NCBI RefSeq assembly: GCF_003054195.1
Contig: NZ_QBKP01000016.1
Coordinates: 47,714-111,713, forward strand
Direction: 5' to 3'
From: Gemmobacter caeni
GTDB lineage: Bacteria; Pseudomonadota; Alphaproteobacteria; Rhodobacterales; Rhodobacteraceae
DNA length: 64,000 nt
This document shows positions 61,844 through 64,000 of this stretch, one piece after another. The translations under genes were made by a program, and so were the position numbers. The notes below the pieces were generated by a model. It made no database searches. It saw nothing but the letters and a program-made list of their open reading frames with translations, and had not been told where the DNA came from. Numbering within the stretch: position 1 is the first letter of the stretch; each line of letters opens with the position of its first letter.

Positions 61844-62101
61844 ATGGAAAGCAGCCAATATTTATACACGATTGATGATCTGTGCGAGATATTCCATTGT
61901 GCAAAATCAACAATATGGCGCTGGGTTTCATCTGGAACATTTCCGAAACCTATTAAAATTGGAGGCTTATCTCGCTGGACGCAAGCGGCAGTGCTTGGGG
62001 TTATCGAGGTAGCGGAAGAAAACAAGAACGCCTCGGCGCAACCCATTTTCGACCATGGGAAGAAAATTCGCCTCAGCCGTGTTAAAATTTCACGAAGATG
62101 A
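61844..62101 (+). CDS. AlpA-like helix-turn-helix regulator
   Basis: An 85-aa small DNA-binding protein of the AlpA/MerR-like kind that controls excision in P4-type elements. The signature SSQYLYTIDDLCEIFHCAKSTIWRWV-SSGTFPKPIKIGGLSRW has the winged-helix and FPKPxKxG...SRW pattern. The start ATG is preceded by GGGAGA at the right spacing; earlier in-frame ATGs are weaker. It is less GC-rich than the host genes, consistent with transfer. Confidence 0.82.
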   Translation: MESSQYLYTIDDLCEIFHCAKSTIWRWVSSGTFPKPIKIGGLSRWTQAAVLGVIEVAEENKNASAQPIFDHGKKIRLSRVKISRR

Positions 62102-62453
62102 AAGCTAGAAGCCGCCCCCTCACAACTGACAGGAAAAATTCCAACATATCTGGAAAATGATTTGTCAGACATAGCAGTATGCCCCCGTGGCACACTACAG
62201 GTACATGGTAAATATAAGGGGATTCCGCGTCAAGAATCTGCAAGCAACAGCATGAAATAGCACACAAATACTTGCATCGCGGCACGTATACCTATCACGT
62301 GTTCCTTATAGCCGGTTATTCGGAGAACTGTGGCACGGGAAAGGATCCTAATGGAGCATTAGATATTAATTGATACGCCAATCTTTACAGGAAAGATCAA
62401 GAACACCAGATGTTCACAAGCAAACGAGCATTTACTTGTGAAGGAAGCTAAGA
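62102..62453. other. AT-rich intergenic stretch inside the mobile element
   Basis: About 350 bases with no plausible gene. It is clearly richer in A/T than the rest of the window (for instance GGAAAAATTCCAACATATCT and AAATATAAGGGGATT). It may hold promoters or recombinase sites for the flanking recombinase, but I see no clear repeat. Confidence 0.5.
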
Positions 62454-63107
62454 ATGACCCTGCGCTATATCTCCTATTATCGTGTCTCTACCCATCGCCA
62501 AGGGCAAAGCGGTCTTGGCCTTGAAGCCCAGCGCGCGGCGACAGTGGCATTTCTTGGCTCCACCGGCTCCGAACTTATTGCCGAATTTACCGAGGTCGAA
62601 AGCGGCAAGCGCGCAAACCGGCCCGAACTTGCGGCGGCCATCAAGGCTTGCCGCGACGGCGGCGCTATCCTTCTAATCGCCAAACTGGATCGGCTTGCCA
62701 GAAACGTTCACTTCATATCCGGCCTGCTGGAAAGCGGCGTCAAGTTTACCGCCATCGACATGCCGAACGCAGACCGGTTCATGCTGCATGTCTATGCCGC
62801 CATGGCCGAAGAGGAAGCACGGCGCATCAGCGAACGCACCAAAGCAGCACTTGCAGCAGCGAAGGCCCGTGGCGTAGCACTGGGCGAAAACGGGGTTCTC
62901 CTCGCCGCACAGCACAAGGCAACGGCAGACGACTTTGCCAGAGAGGTGGGGCCGAGGATATTAGCGATGCACGATAATGACGGCCTGAGTTATCGTGCTA
63001 TTGCAGAAAATCTGAACCGGTCTAAGTTAGGGTCATTTGGTGGAAAAGCGTGGCATTCAACATCAGTCTATCGCGTTGCGACCCGATTCCGAGGAATTGC
63101 GGCATAG
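62454..63107 (+). CDS. Serine recombinase (resolvase/invertase family)
   Basis: A 217-aa recombinase with the catalytic serine S12 and R10 in YYRVSTHRQGQSGLGLEAQR, further core arginines in KLDRLARNVHFI, and IDMPNADRFMLHVYAAMAEEEARRISERTKAAL as the E-helix. A short C-terminal DNA-binding part follows, with a possible helix-turn-helix around SYRAIAENLNRS. It is smaller than large serine integrases and could act as a resolvase or invertase of the element. It is followed 66 bases later by the unknown gene. Confidence 0.9.
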   Translation: MTLRYISYYRVSTHRQGQSGLGLEAQRAATVAFLGSTGSELIAEFTEVESGKRANRPELAAAIKACRDGGAILLIAKLDRLARNVHFISGLLESGVKFTAIDMPNADRFMLHVYAAMAEEEARRISERTKAALAAAKARGVALGENGVLLAAQHKATADDFAREVGPRILAMHDNDGLSYRAIAENLNRSKLGSFGGKAWHSTSVYRVATRFRGIAA

Positions 63108-63172
63108 ACTCTATAAACCTTATGGACCTGTATCACAGATTCCCAAACCTACATGCACAAGAGTAGAATGAC

Positions 63173-63979
63173 ATGTCACGCGAGGATTTCTTGCCACGTT
63201 TGACAGTCGCACCGGATTTCTCTGAATCTCGTGCGTCTCTTGATAAAATCGACTTACGCTTTCTCGATTTTATCCTTACGGGCGAAAACGCGCCAACCGC
63301 CTTGAATGACATGATTGGCAACGCTGTCTTTCGTCATGGCGGGGATGGCCTCAATATTTTCCGACATTGGAGCCCGCCGAGACGGCTACTGGTCGATGTG
63401 GCATCCGGTCGTCACAGCCGCACGGGACTCGTGCCGGTGTTTACCGGCAAGCTTGTCGGTTCCGCTGCGCATCCGAGCCGCGTCCAGTTCAGTCTGTCTG
63501 CCAAGCTGAGCGTGACGCGCGCGATACTTGCCCAGCGACTTATGCGCAGAATTGACAAGCCCGCCATCGGTCGCGGCTCCTACACTCTTCTGATAGATCG
63601 GCATTCACCGACATGGCAGGACGAATACCCACTTGTCGATGCGACGAATGTCCTGATCGGCCCTGATCTTAGATATGACTATGCAATGTCGCAGCCTGCA
63701 TCCGCGCATCTGGTCGGACTTGTGACCGAAATCGAGGAAGCGATTGCCTTGCCTTTCGCAGTTGCGGCCCAACGCCACCAAGTTCAGGGCGATGTCGGAG
63801 GTGCATACAGCTTGAGCGAGGCCGAGGTGTATTGGGAGTTTGACACGCCTTCGCCCATTTCGACCGTTGACCTGTTGAGCAGCAAACTCACCAGTGTCGT
63901 CAACCGGCTCTGTTGCACAAATCGGGTTATGGCCGAGGTTCCCCTTTCCCCGGACGGACTTATCCCACAGCTTCCGTGA
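63173..63979 (+). CDS. Unknown protein next to recombinase, mobile-element cargo
   Basis: A 268-aa protein I do not recognise. It has no signal peptide, no membrane helix and no common motif. Notable segments are DLRFLDFILTGENAPTALND at the N-terminus, PRRLLVDVASGRHSRTGLVPVF in the middle and LTSVVNRLCCTNRVMAEVPL near the C-terminus, with two adjacent cysteines. It follows the recombinase by 66 bases on the same strand. Being at the edge of an integrated element it could be the first gene of a larger module extending beyond the window, for example a defence or accessory system, but nothing in the sequence proves it. Confidence 0.6.
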   Translation: MSREDFLPRLTVAPDFSESRASLDKIDLRFLDFILTGENAPTALNDMIGNAVFRHGGDGLNIFRHWSPPRRLLVDVASGRHSRTGLVPVFTGKLVGSAAHPSRVQFSLSAKLSVTRAILAQRLMRRIDKPAIGRGSYTLLIDRHSPTWQDEYPLVDATNVLIGPDLRYDYAMSQPASAHLVGLVTEIEEAIALPFAVAAQRHQVQGDVGGAYSLSEAEVYWEFDTPSPISTVDLLSSKLTSVVNRLCCTNRVMAEVPLSPDGLIPQLP

Positions 63980-64000
63980 CGGGTATGCCGAGCGCGGTGT

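Overview
The window is high-GC DNA with tightly packed, often overlapping (ATGA-type) genes. Its content fits an alphaproteobacterium of the Rhodobacterales (Rhodobacter/Paracoccus-like): CobS/CobT cobaltochelatase, the bolA/dnaJ-like neighbourhood, an R. capsulatus-type split xanthine dehydrogenase with XdhC, a GcvT-type dimethylglycine-dehydrogenase-like flavoprotein, BMP-type ABC uptake and SorC/DeoC catabolism. This placement is inferred from gene content only. I saw no rRNA, convincing tRNA or CRISPR array.

Layout. 0-4 kb: the end-truncated start of galM, then the zinc regulon (znuA divergent from zur-znuC-znuB, with a Zur-box-like palindrome between). 4-7 kb: a secreted double PRC-barrel protein and a DUF2946-like/PepSY-TM pair. 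7-14 kb: GcvT-type oxidoreductase, GH25 lipoprotein, AhpD-like protein, DUF938 methyltransferase plus DAO-type oxidase, and a sulfide:quinone oxidoreductase with a promoter palindrome. 14-24 kb: one long minus-strand purine operon, xdhA-xdhB-xdhC followed by ABC ATPase, two permeases and a BMP binding protein. 24-29 kb: dnaE and a phospholipase-D-like protein. 29-38 kb: a 1034-aa RTX protein, a divergent histidine kinase/LuxR regulator pair, and a CPA1 antiporter with a cNMP-like domain. 38-43 kb: SorC regulator, deoC, a double aldehyde dehydrogenase and a LysR regulator. 43-49 kb: photolyase-like protein, malate synthase G, aminopeptidase P. 49-60 kb: cobT, cobS, a msrB/methyltransferase/glycosyltransferase insertion, dnaJ-like, bolA, sufE, lipoprotein, gluconokinase, rnd and an old-yellow-enzyme-type flavoprotein. 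60.2-64 kb: the left part of an integrated element (tyrosine integrase, AlpA-like regulator, serine recombinase, unknown 268-aa protein) with an AT-rich stretch; its right end lies outside the window.

Most of the window is ordinary chromosomal metabolism. The points worth a second look are: (1) a palindromic repeat family (core GAGGATATTT with a GGGGGCTGTCTGCCCCC hairpin) found between genes and also read in frame inside both xdhA and xdhB; (2) two overlapping perfect palindromes inside the purine operon; (3) six copies of a roughly 45-residue non-RTX module punctuating the RTX protein; (4) the mobile element at the right edge with an unrecognised cargo protein; (5) an aldehyde dehydrogenase whose second half has lost its catalytic motifs; (6) a photolyase-like protein with an altered FAD-pocket region.
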